From NCBI GenBank assembly GCA_019115605.1, contig DXDG01000027.1, positions 1 through 64,000 of the forward strand: a stretch of 64,000 nucleotides of DNA, read 5' to 3'. Positions 37,547 to 45,726 of this stretch are shown here, in pieces (the stretch's first letter is position 1; the number at the start of each line of letters is the position of its first letter). The DNA is from Candidatus Alistipes faecigallinarum (GTDB lineage Bacteria; Bacteroidota; Bacteroidia; Bacteroidales; Rikenellaceae). Both the position numbers and the translations under genes were made by a program. The notes beneath the pieces were generated by a model. It did not search any database. It saw only the letters and a program-made list of their open reading frames with translations, and had not been told where the DNA came from.

Positions 37547-37855
37547 CTACCACTTCATCTCGCGCAGGTTGCGGACCTGGATGTTGCGGAGGTTGCGGTA
37601 GATGTTGATGATGATGGCGATGGCCACGGCCGTCTCCGCGGCGCTGACTCCGATGGCGAACAGCGCGAAGAAGAACCCCTCGAGCTCTCCGGGGAAGAGG
37701 AAGCGGTTGAAGACAACGAAGTTGATATCGACCGAATTGAGGATCAGCTCGACGGAGATCAGCATCGCCAGCAGGTTGCGGCGCGTAACGAATCCGTAGA
37801 TTCCGACGAACATCATGATCGTGGAGACGATCAGGTAATATTCCATGCGTATCAT
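37547..37855 (-). CDS. nuoK: NADH-quinone oxidoreductase subunit K
   Basis: 102 residues, three transmembrane helices. Two conserved glutamates of the membrane proton path lie in MLISVELILNSVDINF and in the VSAAETAVAIAI helix. Usual length for NuoK. It lies 15 bases after nuoJ. Confidence 0.95.
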   Translation of the reverse strand: MIRMEYYLIVSTIMMFVGIYGFVTRRNLLAMLISVELILNSVDINFVVFNRFLFPGELEGFFFALFAIGVSAAETAVAIAIIINIYRNLRNIQVRNLREMKW

Positions 37856-37870
37856 AGCGGCACTGTTTTT

Positions 37871-38380
37871 TTAACGTTTGCGGGCGATCAGGATGCCTCC
37901 GACGATGCAGGCCAGCAACAGCAGGCTGATCACCTCGAAGGGAAGCACATAGCCGAACTTCCCGCTACTCATGAGCGCGTGTCCGATCGTGCGGACGGAC
38001 AGCTCGCCATGTTCGAAGTGCGACGGCAGGAAGTCGTGGCGCAGCGTGATGTAGAGGCAGACGCCCAGTCCGAGGCAGGTGGCGATCAGTCCGGCGACGA
38101 GCTTGTAGCCCTTCAGGTGCTTGGCCATGTCGCCCTCGCTCGAAGTGAGCAGGATCGAGAAGACGTAGAGCACCGTGATGCCGCCGGCGTAGATGAGCAG
38201 TTGCACGGCCCCGAGGAACGAGTAGTTGAGCTGGAAATAGATGCCCGCCGTGCCGAAGAGCACGAAGAGCAGGTAGGTCGCCGCACGCAGGATGCGGCGC
38301 GTCGTTACGGCCAGTACGGCGTTCACCGTCGTGAAGAGCGCCAGCACGGCAAAGACGATCGTTTCGAGTGTGATCTCCAT
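37871..38380 (-). CDS. nuoJ: NADH-quinone oxidoreductase subunit J
   Basis: 169 residues, about five transmembrane helices, with the conserved AVQLLIYAGGITVLYVFSIL helix (pi-bulge region in ND6). It forms the junction of the membrane arm with NuoK and NuoH. Three bases separate it from nuoI. Confidence 0.94.
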   Translation of the reverse strand: MEITLETIVFAVLALFTTVNAVLAVTTRRILRAATYLLFVLFGTAGIYFQLNYSFLGAVQLLIYAGGITVLYVFSILLTSSEGDMAKHLKGYKLVAGLIATCLGLGVCLYITLRHDFLPSHFEHGELSVRTIGHALMSSGKFGYVLPFEVISLLLLACIVGGILIARKR

Positions 38381-38383
38381 GGC

Positions 38384-38824
38384 TTACTGTTTATTCAGGA
38401 CTTTGACCAGTTTTTCACGCGTGTAGACCGCATGCTCGAACTCCGTGGAGAAACGGATGGCGTCGTGCGGGCAGGCGTTCACGCACAGGTGGCAGAACAT
38501 GCAGGAGCCCAGGTCATACTCGTAACGCACCAGGCGCCGTTTGGGCTTGCCCGTCTCGGGGTCCGTGACGGTTTCGGTAACCAGATGGATCGTACCGTTC
38601 GGACAGGCCATCTGGCAGAGCCCGCAGGCGATGCAGCGGTTCCGTCCCTCGGCGTCGTGGGGCATCGTGAGCGTACCGCAGAAGCGGTCGTACATCTTCA
38701 GCGTTGCGCGGTTCTCGGGATACTGCTCCGTAACCTTCGGCGTGAAGAACTCCCGGCCGGTAACCTTCATGCCCGTGAGCAGGGATCCCAGTCCGTGAAA
38801 AAGGCCTTTGATATAATTCGACAT
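38384..38824 (-). CDS. nuoI: NADH-quinone oxidoreductase subunit I (2x[4Fe-4S])
   Basis: 146 residues from the ATG at 38824 (MSNYIKGLFHGL); the frame is open further up but lies within nuoH. Two ferredoxin motifs, CIACGLCQMACP and CMFCHLCVNACP, hold the N6a/N6b clusters that carry electrons toward NuoB. The start is two bases after the nuoH stop. Confidence 0.95.
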   Translation of the reverse strand: MSNYIKGLFHGLGSLLTGMKVTGREFFTPKVTEQYPENRATLKMYDRFCGTLTMPHDAEGRNRCIACGLCQMACPNGTIHLVTETVTDPETGKPKRRLVRYEYDLGSCMFCHLCVNACPHDAIRFSTEFEHAVYTREKLVKVLNKQ

Positions 38825-38826
38825 GA

Positions 38827-39903
38827 TCAGAAATGCAGTTTGAAGACGACGACAATGACCATCAGCAGCAGGTTCACCAGGCCGATGGGCACCAGGTATT
38901 TCCATTCGAGCGTCAGGATCTGGTCCACACGCAGACGCGGGAAGGTCCACTTGATCCACATGAGCAGCCCCACGACGAAGAAGGCCTTGCCGAAGAACCA
39001 CACGAAGCCCGGGATCCAGTCCATCACGGCATTGAAGCCCTCCCAGCCCGGGATGTGCAGAGGCATCCATCCGCCGAGGAAGATCGTCGCGGCGACGCCC
39101 GAGACGATGAACAGATTGACAAACTCGGCGACGTAGAACAGGCCGAAGTGCATGCCCGAATACTCGGTATGGTAGCCCGCCGTGAGCTCCGACTCGGCCT
39201 CCGGGAGGTCGAACGGACCGCGGTTCACCTCGGCGTTGCCGGCAATCAGGTAGATGACGAAGGCTACGAGCGCCGGGAGGTGCCCCTTGAAGAGGAACCA
39301 GCCGTCGGCCTGCCGCTCGACGATCTCCGAGAACTGCATCGTATCGGTCAGCACGACGATCGTCAGGATCGAGAGGCTGATCGACAGCTCGTAGGAGATC
39401 ATCTGCGCGCCGCTTCGCATGGCGCCGATGAGCGAGAACTTGTTGTTCGAGCTCCAGCCGGCCAGCAGGATGCCCACCACGCCGATCGACGAGGCGGCCA
39501 TCATGAAGAAGACGCCGACGTTGAAGTCGAGCACCTCCATGCCGCGGTTGAAGGGCAGGCAGGCGAACGAGAGCAGCGAGGCCAGGATGACGATGTAGGG
39601 GGCCAGGTTGTAGAGGAACTTGTCCGCATGGCGGATGGTAACGATCTCCTTGGTGAGCATCTTGAAGACGTCACCGAAGACCTGCAGCGTGCCCCACGGG
39701 CCCACACGCACGGGCCCCAGACGACACTGGAAGGCCGCACAGACCTTGCGCTCCATGAAGATCATCACGATGGCGATCATTGCGTAGAGCAGCATCAGGC
39801 AGCCGCCGATCACGACGCACTCGATGAAGGTTGCCACGCCGAGCGGCAGAAACGAGATCAGCAGCCCGTGGATCCATTCGGTTATGATACTGAAATCAAA
39901 CAT
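38827..39903 (-). CDS. nuoH: NADH-quinone oxidoreductase subunit H
   Basis: 358 residues, about eight transmembrane helices. It forms much of the quinone chamber. MERKVCAAFQCRLGPVRVGPWG and the acidic loop FDLPEAESELTAGYHTEYSG are the standard marks. It follows nuoCD by 17 bases. Confidence 0.96.
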   Translation of the reverse strand: MFDFSIITEWIHGLLISFLPLGVATFIECVVIGGCLMLLYAMIAIVMIFMERKVCAAFQCRLGPVRVGPWGTLQVFGDVFKMLTKEIVTIRHADKFLYNLAPYIVILASLLSFACLPFNRGMEVLDFNVGVFFMMAASSIGVVGILLAGWSSNNKFSLIGAMRSGAQMISYELSISLSILTIVVLTDTMQFSEIVERQADGWFLFKGHLPALVAFVIYLIAGNAEVNRGPFDLPEAESELTAGYHTEYSGMHFGLFYVAEFVNLFIVSGVAATIFLGGWMPLHIPGWEGFNAVMDWIPGFVWFFGKAFFVVGLLMWIKWTFPRLRVDQILTLEWKYLVPIGLVNLLLMVIVVVFKLHF

Positions 39904-39920
39904 ACTTCCGGGTTTTGCGT

Positions 39921-41540
39921 TTAACGGTCAATATCGGGTACGACGTAATCGACCGTGCCGCCGATGGCGATCAGGTCGGCGATCTTCGCACCCTGTGCGA
40001 TGGTCTCCATGCACGAGACGAGCGGCAGGCCCGTCGAGCGGAACTTCATGCGGTAGGGCGACTTGTCGCCGCGGCTCTCGATGAAGACGCCGAACTCGCC
40101 GCGGCTTCCCTCGACGGCGGCGTAGTAGCTGCCCTCGGGGATGCGGATCACGGGTTTCATCTTCTCCTGCCACGGTCCCTCGGGGATGTTGTCGATCAGC
40201 TGCTCGATGATGCGCAGGCTCTGCTCGATCTCGCGCATGCGGACCATGTAGCGGGCCATGCAGTCGCCCTCGATGAAGAGCACCTCGTCGAAATCGACCT
40301 TGCCGTACATGGCGTAGGGATGGCGCTTGCGCACATCGCAGGCCCAGCCCGAGGCACGTCCCGTGCCGCCCGTGGCACCGAACGAGATGGCATCCTCGCG
40401 CGTGAGGACACCCGTGCCCTCGAGACGCTGCCGGGCGATGACGTTGCCCGTGAAGACTTCGTGGTACTCGCGCAGCGTCGGGCGCAGGTAGGCGATCAGC
40501 TCCTTGACCTTGTGCACGAACTCGGGGTGGATGTCCGCCTGCACGCCGCCGATCGTGTTATAGGTCTGGATCAGGCGGCCGCCGGTGGTCTGCTCGAGGA
40601 TGTCGAGCACCTTCTCGCGGTCGCGGAAGCCGTAGAAGAAGGCCGTCAGTGCCCCCATATCCATGCAGAGGCACGAGAAGAAGAGCAAGTGCGAGTCGAT
40701 GCGCTGCAGCTCGTCCATGATCGTGCGGATGTACTGCACGCGCTCCGAGACCTCGACACCCATCGCCCGCTCGATGCACATGCAGAGGGCATGGCGGTTC
40801 TGTGAGGCCCCAAGGTAGTCGAGACGGTCCGTGAGGGCGAGCGTCTGCGGATAGGTCAGTCCCTCGCAGATCTTCTCAATGCCGCGGTGGATATAGCCGC
40901 AGTGCACGTCCAGCTTGCGGATGATCTCACCCTCGAGCGAGACGCGGAAACGCAGCACGCCGTGCGTTGCGGGGTGCTGGGGGCCGATGTTGATCACATA
41001 TTCGTCCTCCTCGAAAATCGGGCGGCGGTGGCGGATGAAGCTGCCGTCGGGGGTCAGCTCGAAACTGTCGGCCGTATCGCGCGCCACCTCGTTGCTCATG
41101 CGCAGCGGGTTGAGCGACGGGTCGTAGTCCTTGCGCAGGGGGTAGCCCACCCAGTCGTCGCGCAGGTACAGCCGCCGCATGTCGGGATGGTTCAGGAAGC
41201 GGATGCCGAAGTAGTCGTACGCCTCGCGCTCGTTGAACTCGGCGGCGCGCCACAGGTCGCAGACCGTGGGCAGCACGGGATTCTCCCGGTCCGCAGTCTG
41301 CGTCCGCAGGACGACATTCTCGCCCGTGCGGGTCGCCTCGAGGTGGTAGACCACACCGAGCCCCTCCTCGCCCCAGTCCATGCCCGTGAGGCTGCGCAGG
41401 AAGTCGAATCCCTCGGCCTTCAGGAGCTCGGCCAGCGGATGCAGCCGCTCCGCCGGCACGGCAAACATCCCGTCGCCGGCATCGTTCCACACGGCCGCGG
41501 GTTCCCAGGCCGTGATCTTCTCTTTCAGGGTCGCATTCAT
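39921..41540 (-). CDS. nuoCD: Fused NADH-quinone oxidoreductase subunits C and D
   Basis: 539 residues. NuoC (30 kDa) covers about 1-160, with [20 protein letters not shown]. NuoD (49 kDa) covers about 180-539, with [40 protein letters not shown] and a Arg-ended DIDR tail. The fusion is known from E. coli and many Bacteroidota. Its start overlaps the nuoB stop by ATGA, so translation is coupled. Confidence 0.96.
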   Translation of the reverse strand: MNATLKEKITAWEPAAVWNDAGDGMFAVPAERLHPLAELLKAEGFDFLRSLTGMDWGEEGLGVVYHLEATRTGENVVLRTQTADRENPVLPTVCDLWRAAEFNEREAYDYFGIRFLNHPDMRRLYLRDDWVGYPLRKDYDPSLNPLRMSNEVARDTADSFELTPDGSFIRHRRPIFEEDEYVINIGPQHPATHGVLRFRVSLEGEIIRKLDVHCGYIHRGIEKICEGLTYPQTLALTDRLDYLGASQNRHALCMCIERAMGVEVSERVQYIRTIMDELQRIDSHLLFFSCLCMDMGALTAFFYGFRDREKVLDILEQTTGGRLIQTYNTIGGVQADIHPEFVHKVKELIAYLRPTLREYHEVFTGNVIARQRLEGTGVLTREDAISFGATGGTGRASGWACDVRKRHPYAMYGKVDFDEVLFIEGDCMARYMVRMREIEQSLRIIEQLIDNIPEGPWQEKMKPVIRIPEGSYYAAVEGSRGEFGVFIESRGDKSPYRMKFRSTGLPLVSCMETIAQGAKIADLIAIGGTVDYVVPDIDR

Positions 41541-42190
41541 TGTTTATCCTCTCTTTCGACGTTCAACTCGTTCTTCTCGGCCGTAAGGTCGCGCTTGAGC
41601 AGCTCCTCGTATTCCTTCTTGCTGATCTGACGGTTCACGCCTCCGAAGAAGCGCTGCAGGCGGACCTTGCGCTGGAGTTGCATCAAGCCGTAGAGCATCG
41701 CCTCGGGACGCGGCGGGCAGCCCGGGATGTAGACATCCACGGGAAGGATCTTGTCGACGCCCTGCACCACATGGTAGGACTTCTTGAAGGGTCCGCCGCT
41801 GATGGCGCAGCCGCCCACGGCGATCACATACTTCGGATCGGCCATCTGGTCGTAGAGTCGCTTGAGCACCGGGGCCATCTTGTGGGTGATCGTGCCGGCG
41901 ACCATGATGAAGTCGGCCTGACGCGGGGAGGCGCGGGCGACTTCAAACCCGAAGCGGGCAAAATCGTAGCGCGCGGCACCCACGGCCATGAATTCGATGC
42001 CGCAGCAGCTCGTGGCGAAGGTCAGCGGCCAGAGGCTGTTGCTCCGGCCCCACTCGATCAGCCGGTCGAGGCACCCGACAATGACATTCGTACCGTTCTT
42101 GCGCAGCTCCTGCGCCATCTGTTCGAGATATTCGTTGTCGTTGAAATCCTCGTATTTCATCGACTTGATTTCCGGCATCCTTATTTCCAT
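41537..42190 (-). CDS. nuoB: NADH-quinone oxidoreductase subunit B
   Basis: 217 residues from the ATG at 42190, overlapping nuoA by ten bases; MPEIKSMKY at 42178 would instead start two bases after nuoA. The N2 cluster cysteines are in [16 protein letters not shown] and PGCPPRPE. N2 passes electrons to quinone. The 217-residue length is slightly above that of many NuoB proteins owing to a charged C-terminal tail. Confidence 0.95.
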   Translation of the reverse strand: MEIRMPEIKSMKYEDFNDNEYLEQMAQELRKNGTNVIVGCLDRLIEWGRSNSLWPLTFATSCCGIEFMAVGAARYDFARFGFEVARASPRQADFIMVAGTITHKMAPVLKRLYDQMADPKYVIAVGGCAISGGPFKKSYHVVQGVDKILPVDVYIPGCPPRPEAMLYGLMQLQRKVRLQRFFGGVNRQISKKEYEELLKRDLTAEKNELNVEREDKQ

Positions 42191-42531
42191 TCCAAAGCTC
42201 CTTTCCGCCAGGCATAGGCCAGGCCCAAAATCAATATCAGCAGGAAGAAGAGAATGCTCACCAGACCGTACATGCCCAGCTCCTGCACTACGACGGCCCA
42301 CGAGAAGAGAAAGACGGTCTCGACGTCGAACATCAGAAAGAGGATGGCAAACAGGTAGTAACCCACCTTGAACTGCATCCACGAACGTCCGCGCGTGGGA
42401 ATACCGCACTCGTAGGCCTCGCCCTTCTGCGGGTTGTACGAACGGGGCGAAATGGCCCGGGCGATTCCCAGAGCCAGCGCCACCAGCGCCATGGCCGTAA
42501 CGATGACGACCACCAACAACGTAAAATACAT
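42181..42531 (-). CDS. nuoA: NADH-quinone oxidoreductase subunit A
   Basis: 116 residues, three transmembrane helices. [19 protein letters not shown] and [17 protein letters not shown] are typical of the family. First gene of nuoABCDHIJKLMN. No nuoE, nuoF or nuoG is present between nuoCD and nuoH or anywhere in the window. Confidence 0.95.
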   Translation of the reverse strand: MYFTLLVVVIVTAMALVALALGIARAISPRSYNPQKGEAYECGIPTRGRSWMQFKVGYYLFAILFLMFDVETVFLFSWAVVVQELGMYGLVSILFFLLILILGLAYAWRKGALEWK

Positions 42532-42565
42532 ATATGAAATGCTTTACCGATTGACACCATGGAGA

Positions 42566-42586
42566 GATCCGCACGGCATGCGGATC
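42566..42586. promoter_or_regulatory. Eight-base dyad in the nuo leader region
   Basis: Perfect inverted repeat GATCCGCA-N5-TGCGGATC, 35 bases upstream of the nuoA ATG. With no T-run it is more likely an operator or leader hairpin than a terminator. No TAnnTTTG box was found between it and nuoA. Confidence 0.35.
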
Positions 42587-42601
42587 CGATGCGTTCCGAC
42601 G

Positions 42602-42627
42602 AAAAAGGCCCGCGGAAAGGCCGCGGC
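42602..42627 (-). terminator. Possible terminator before nuoA
   Basis: Minus strand: CCGCGG, a five-base loop, CCGCGG, then GCCTTTTT, just after the small secreted protein gene. It would insulate that gene from nuo. Confidence 0.45.
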
Positions 42628-42629
42628 GG

Positions 42630-42989
42630 CTATATGAGGATATGCTCCAGCGAAAAGACGTAGTAATCCACCGTCGGGGCCGGGATCTTCGCCCGGTAGA
42701 TCCGCACCTGCAGCGACGCCACAAAGTCGGGGTCGACGTCGGAGCGCAGATCGGCATTGAGGCGGACCGGGAGCTTCACACCCGGCGCCGGTTCGGAAAG
42801 ACCGGCAAACTCACCTCCGTTGCAGACCGTGGCGAAGCAGAAGCGGGCCGGCGAGGGCATGCCGGTATCCTGCCGTTCGCTCAAGGTCGTACCGGCGCCG
42901 GCCCGCCCGGGCTGCCGGTCCATCGACGGCACGCCGCTCAACAGAACGAGGAGCGATACGAACAACAGGTATTGAATACGGATCAACAT
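42630..42989 (-). CDS. Small secreted protein of unknown function
   Basis: 119 residues from the ATG at 42989; the earlier ATG at 43004 would lie only about 10 bases from the -7 box. A signal peptide ([19 protein letters not shown]) is followed by about 95 residues with no known motif, including [18 protein letters not shown], a single short beta-rich domain by appearance. The C-terminal [10 protein letters not shown] is hydrophobic. Divergent from tnaA and upstream of nuo. Confidence 0.65.
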   Translation of the reverse strand: MLIRIQYLLFVSLLVLLSGVPSMDRQPGRAGAGTTLSERQDTGMPSPARFCFATVCNGGEFAGLSEPAPGVKLPVRLNADLRSDVDPDFVASLQVRIYRAKIPAPTVDYYVFSLEHILI

Positions 42990-43013
42990 GCGGTGAATCA
43001 CCATTTCGCGCCG

Positions 43014-43021
43014 CAAAAATA
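43014..43021 (-). promoter_or_regulatory. -7 box TATTTTTG
   Basis: TAnnTTTG on the minus strand 24 bases before the ATG at 42989. Supports that start for the small secreted protein. Confidence 0.5.
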
Positions 43022-43201
43022 CACTCTTTCGATGAAAAAAACACATTTTCGGGGTTAAAAAATAGCTTTTCCCCTGCGACAACGGCCCTTTTCCGAGGGC
43101 TGACGGCCGGACGATGCCACGACAGGGGCGGCATTCGGGAGCTATTGGCGCCGGATAACGGATTTCAACCCGAAACGGGTCGCAACTTCCGATTTTTTTC
43201 G

Positions 43202-43209
43202 TAAATTTG
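43202..43209 (+). promoter_or_regulatory. -7 box TAAATTTG for tnaA
   Basis: Exact TAnnTTTG, 33 bases before the tnaA ATG. No catabolite- or tryptophan-dependent leader of the E. coli tnaC type is seen in the 33-base leader. Confidence 0.55.
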
Positions 43210-43242
43210 ACAATGACAGAAAAACCATAACCTAAAAACGCC

Positions 43243-44625
43243 ATGAGCATGAAACTTCCCTATTGTGAGCCCTACAAGATCAAGATGACCGAAGCGATCC
43301 GCACCTCGACGCGCGCCGAGCGCGAAGCCTGGATCCGCGAAGCACACTACAACCTCTTCAAGCTGCGCTCGGACCAGGTGGCGATCGACCTGCTGACCGA
43401 CTCGGGAACGGGTTCGATGTCCGACCGCCAGTGGGCGGCGATGATGACCGGCGACGAGAGCTACGCGGGCGCCTCGTCCTACTTCCGCCTCAAGGCGATC
43501 GTCGAGCGGTTCTTCGGCATGCCCTACTTCCTGCCCACGCACCAGGGCCGTGCCGCCGAGAACGTCATCTTCTCGGCCCTGCTCCACGAGGGGGATATCG
43601 TCCCGGGCAACTCCCACTTCGACACCACGAAGGGACACATCGAGTTCCGCCGCTGCCACGCCGTGGACTGCACGATCGACGCCGCGGCCGACACGCAGCT
43701 CGACATTCCGTTCAAGGGCGAGATGGATCCCGCGAAGCTCGAGAAGGTGCTGCGCGAGAATCCCCGCGAGAAGGTGCCGTGCGTCGTGCTGACCATCACG
43801 AACAACACGGCCGGAGGACAGCCCGTATCGATGCGCAACATCCGCCAGACGGCCGAGGTGTGCCGCCGCTACGGCGTGCCCCTGCTCATCGACTCGGCCC
43901 GCTTTGCCGAAAACGCCTACTTCATCAAGACGCGAGAGGAGGGCTATGCCGACCGTTCGATCAAGGAGATCGTCCGCGAGATCTACCAGTATGCCGACAT
44001 CATGACCATCTCGGCCAAGAAGGACGGCGTGGTGAACATGGGCGGCTTCGTGGCCATGCGCTCCGAGGAGCTCTTCACGCGGGCAATGTCCTTCTGCATC
44101 ATGTACGAGGGATATGTTACCTACGGCGGCATGTCGGGACGCGACATGGACGCCCTGGCCGTAGGTCTGGACGAGAATACGGAGTTCGAACAGCTCGACG
44201 CCCGGATCCGCCAGGTGAAGCTGCTGGGCGACCTGCTCGACGAGTACGGCGTGCCCTACCAGCGGCCGGCCGGAGGCCATGCGATCTTCATCGACGCCAA
44301 GCGGGTGCTGCCCAACCTCCCCAGGGAGCAGTTCATCGCCCAGACACTGGCCGTGGAACTCTACCTCGAGGCGGGCATCCGCGGCGTGGAGATCGGCTCG
44401 ATCCTCGCGGACCGCGACCCCGAGACGCACGAGAACCGCTACCCCGCCCTCGAGCTGCTGCGTCTGGCCATCCCGCGCCGCGTCTACACCGACAACCACA
44501 TCCGGGTGATCGCCGCCGCCTGCCGCAACATCTACGAGCGGCGCCACGAAATCACCTCCGGCTTCCGCATCACCTTCGAGGCTCCGATCCTGCGCCACTT
44601 CACCGTGGAGCTGGAGCGGATCTGA
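43243..44625 (+). CDS. tnaA: Tryptophanase
   Basis: 460 residues, a PLP lyase that cuts tryptophan to indole, pyruvate and ammonia. The PLP lysine is Lys260 in SAKKDG. The specificity positions favour tryptophanase over tyrosine phenol-lyase: Asp127 in HFDTTKGH (Thr in TPL) and Ile384 in GVEIGS (Arg in TPL). SYAGASSYFRL, PTHQGRAAEN and IDSARFAENAYFIK are shared by both enzymes. Monocistronic, with its own promoter and terminator; no tnaB permease gene adjoins it. Confidence 0.92.
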   Translation: MSMKLPYCEPYKIKMTEAIRTSTRAEREAWIREAHYNLFKLRSDQVAIDLLTDSGTGSMSDRQWAAMMTGDESYAGASSYFRLKAIVERFFGMPYFLPTHQGRAAENVIFSALLHEGDIVPGNSHFDTTKGHIEFRRCHAVDCTIDAAADTQLDIPFKGEMDPAKLEKVLRENPREKVPCVVLTITNNTAGGQPVSMRNIRQTAEVCRRYGVPLLIDSARFAENAYFIKTREEGYADRSIKEIVREIYQYADIMTISAKKDGVVNMGGFVAMRSEELFTRAMSFCIMYEGYVTYGGMSGRDMDALAVGLDENTEFEQLDARIRQVKLLGDLLDEYGVPYQRPAGGHAIFIDAKRVLPNLPREQFIAQTLAVELYLEAGIRGVEIGSILADRDPETHENRYPALELLRLAIPRRVYTDNHIRVIAAACRNIYERRHEITSGFRITFEAPILRHFTVELERI

Positions 44626-44651
44626 TCCCTGCCGCAGGTTCCAAATACAAC

Positions 44652-44690
44652 GCGGGGAGGGGTGTTGCGACACCCCTCCCCGCTTGTCTT
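44652..44690 (+). terminator. tnaA terminator
   Basis: 14-base perfect stem GCGGGGAGGGGTGT (44652-44665) and ACACCCCTCCCCGC (44670-44683), then TTGTCTTG. Very stable, weak T-run; it could also serve the convergent asd gene. Confidence 0.8.
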
Positions 44691-44704
44691 GACAGCCCCC
44701 GCGG

Positions 44705-45697
44705 CTAAAGCAGCGTCTCGAGGATCTGCACGGCATTGAGCGCCGCGCCCTTGCGGATCTGGTCGCTCACGCACCAGAACGTCAGGCCGCGCTCCGAGGT
44801 CAGATCCCGGCGGATACGGCCCACATAGACGGGATCCTTGCCGGCGGCGAAGAGCGGCATGGGATAGACCTTCTCCGCGGGATTGTCCATGAGCACCACG
44901 CCCGGCGCCTTCGCGAAGGCCTCGCGGGCCTCGGCCACCGAGACCTCACGCTCCGTTTCGAGCCATACGCTCTCCGAATGGGCCCGCATGACGGGTACGC
45001 GCACGCAGGTTGCCGAAACACGGACGTCGGAGTGCATGATCTTGCGCGTCTCGTTGAACATCTTCATCTCCTCCTTCGTATAGTCGTTCTCGGTGAAGAT
45101 GTCGATATGCGGAATGACGTTGTAGGCGAGCTGGAAGGCGAACTTCTCGACCGTGGGCTCCTCTCCGGCGCCCAGCTGGGCATACTGGCGCACCAGCTCG
45201 TCCATGGCCGCCGCACCGGCACCGCTGGCCGACTGGTAGGTCGCCACATGCACGCGCTCGATATGCGAGAGCTGCTCGATGGCGTTCAGCGCCACGACCA
45301 TCTGGATCGTCGTGCAGTTGGGGTTGGCGATGATCCGCCGCGGCGCCTTTTTCGCGTCCCCGGGATTGACCTCCGGAACCATCAGAGGCACATCCTCCTC
45401 CATGCGGAAGGCACTCGAGTTGTCGATCATCACGGCGCCGTGGCGCGTGATCGTCCCGGCGAATTCACGCGACGTGCCGGCCCCGGCCGACGTGAGGGCG
45501 AAATCCACGCCCCGGAAATCGTCGTTATGCTGCAGGAGTTTTACGGTCAGCTCCTCCCCGCGGAACCGGTAGGTGCGTCCCGCGCTGCGCGGCGAGCCGA
45601 AGAGCAACAGCTCGTCGATCGGCAGCGGCCGCTCTTCGAGAATCTTCAGAAACTCCTGTCCCACGGCGCCGCTGGCGCCCACGATAGCGATTTTCAT
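44705..45697 (-). CDS. asd: Aspartate-semialdehyde dehydrogenase
   Basis: 330 residues. It reduces aspartyl phosphate for lysine, threonine, methionine and diaminopimelate synthesis. [16 protein letters not shown] is the NADP loop, [10 protein letters not shown] has the catalytic Cys, and [14 protein letters not shown] and [12 protein letters not shown] follow in normal order. It lies 29 bases after the penicillin-binding protein gene and probably shares its transcript. Confidence 0.96.
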   Translation of the reverse strand: MKIAIVGASGAVGQEFLKILEERPLPIDELLLFGSPRSAGRTYRFRGEELTVKLLQHNDDFRGVDFALTSAGAGTSREFAGTITRHGAVMIDNSSAFRMEEDVPLMVPEVNPGDAKKAPRRIIANPNCTTIQMVVALNAIEQLSHIERVHVATYQSASGAGAAAMDELVRQYAQLGAGEEPTVEKFAFQLAYNVIPHIDIFTENDYTKEEMKMFNETRKIMHSDVRVSATCVRVPVMRAHSESVWLETEREVSVAEAREAFAKAPGVVLMDNPAEKVYPMPLFAAGKDPVYVGRIRRDLTSERGLTFWCVSDQIRKGAALNAVQILETLL

Positions 45698-45726
45698 AGT
45701 TCTATTCTGCTGTATTTAATGAATTG

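Noticed and set aside
32548..37608. 1686-codon plus-strand open frame opposite the nuo genes
   Set aside because: It is exactly antisense to nuoN, nuoM and nuoL, is full of His, Asp, Glu, Arg and Gln in low-complexity order, and shows no domain. GC-rich codon use on the real strand creates such frames.
43243..44625. Tyrosine phenol-lyase
   Set aside because: The sequence is homologous, but HFDTTKGH and VEIGS carry the tryptophanase residues at the positions that differ in TPL.
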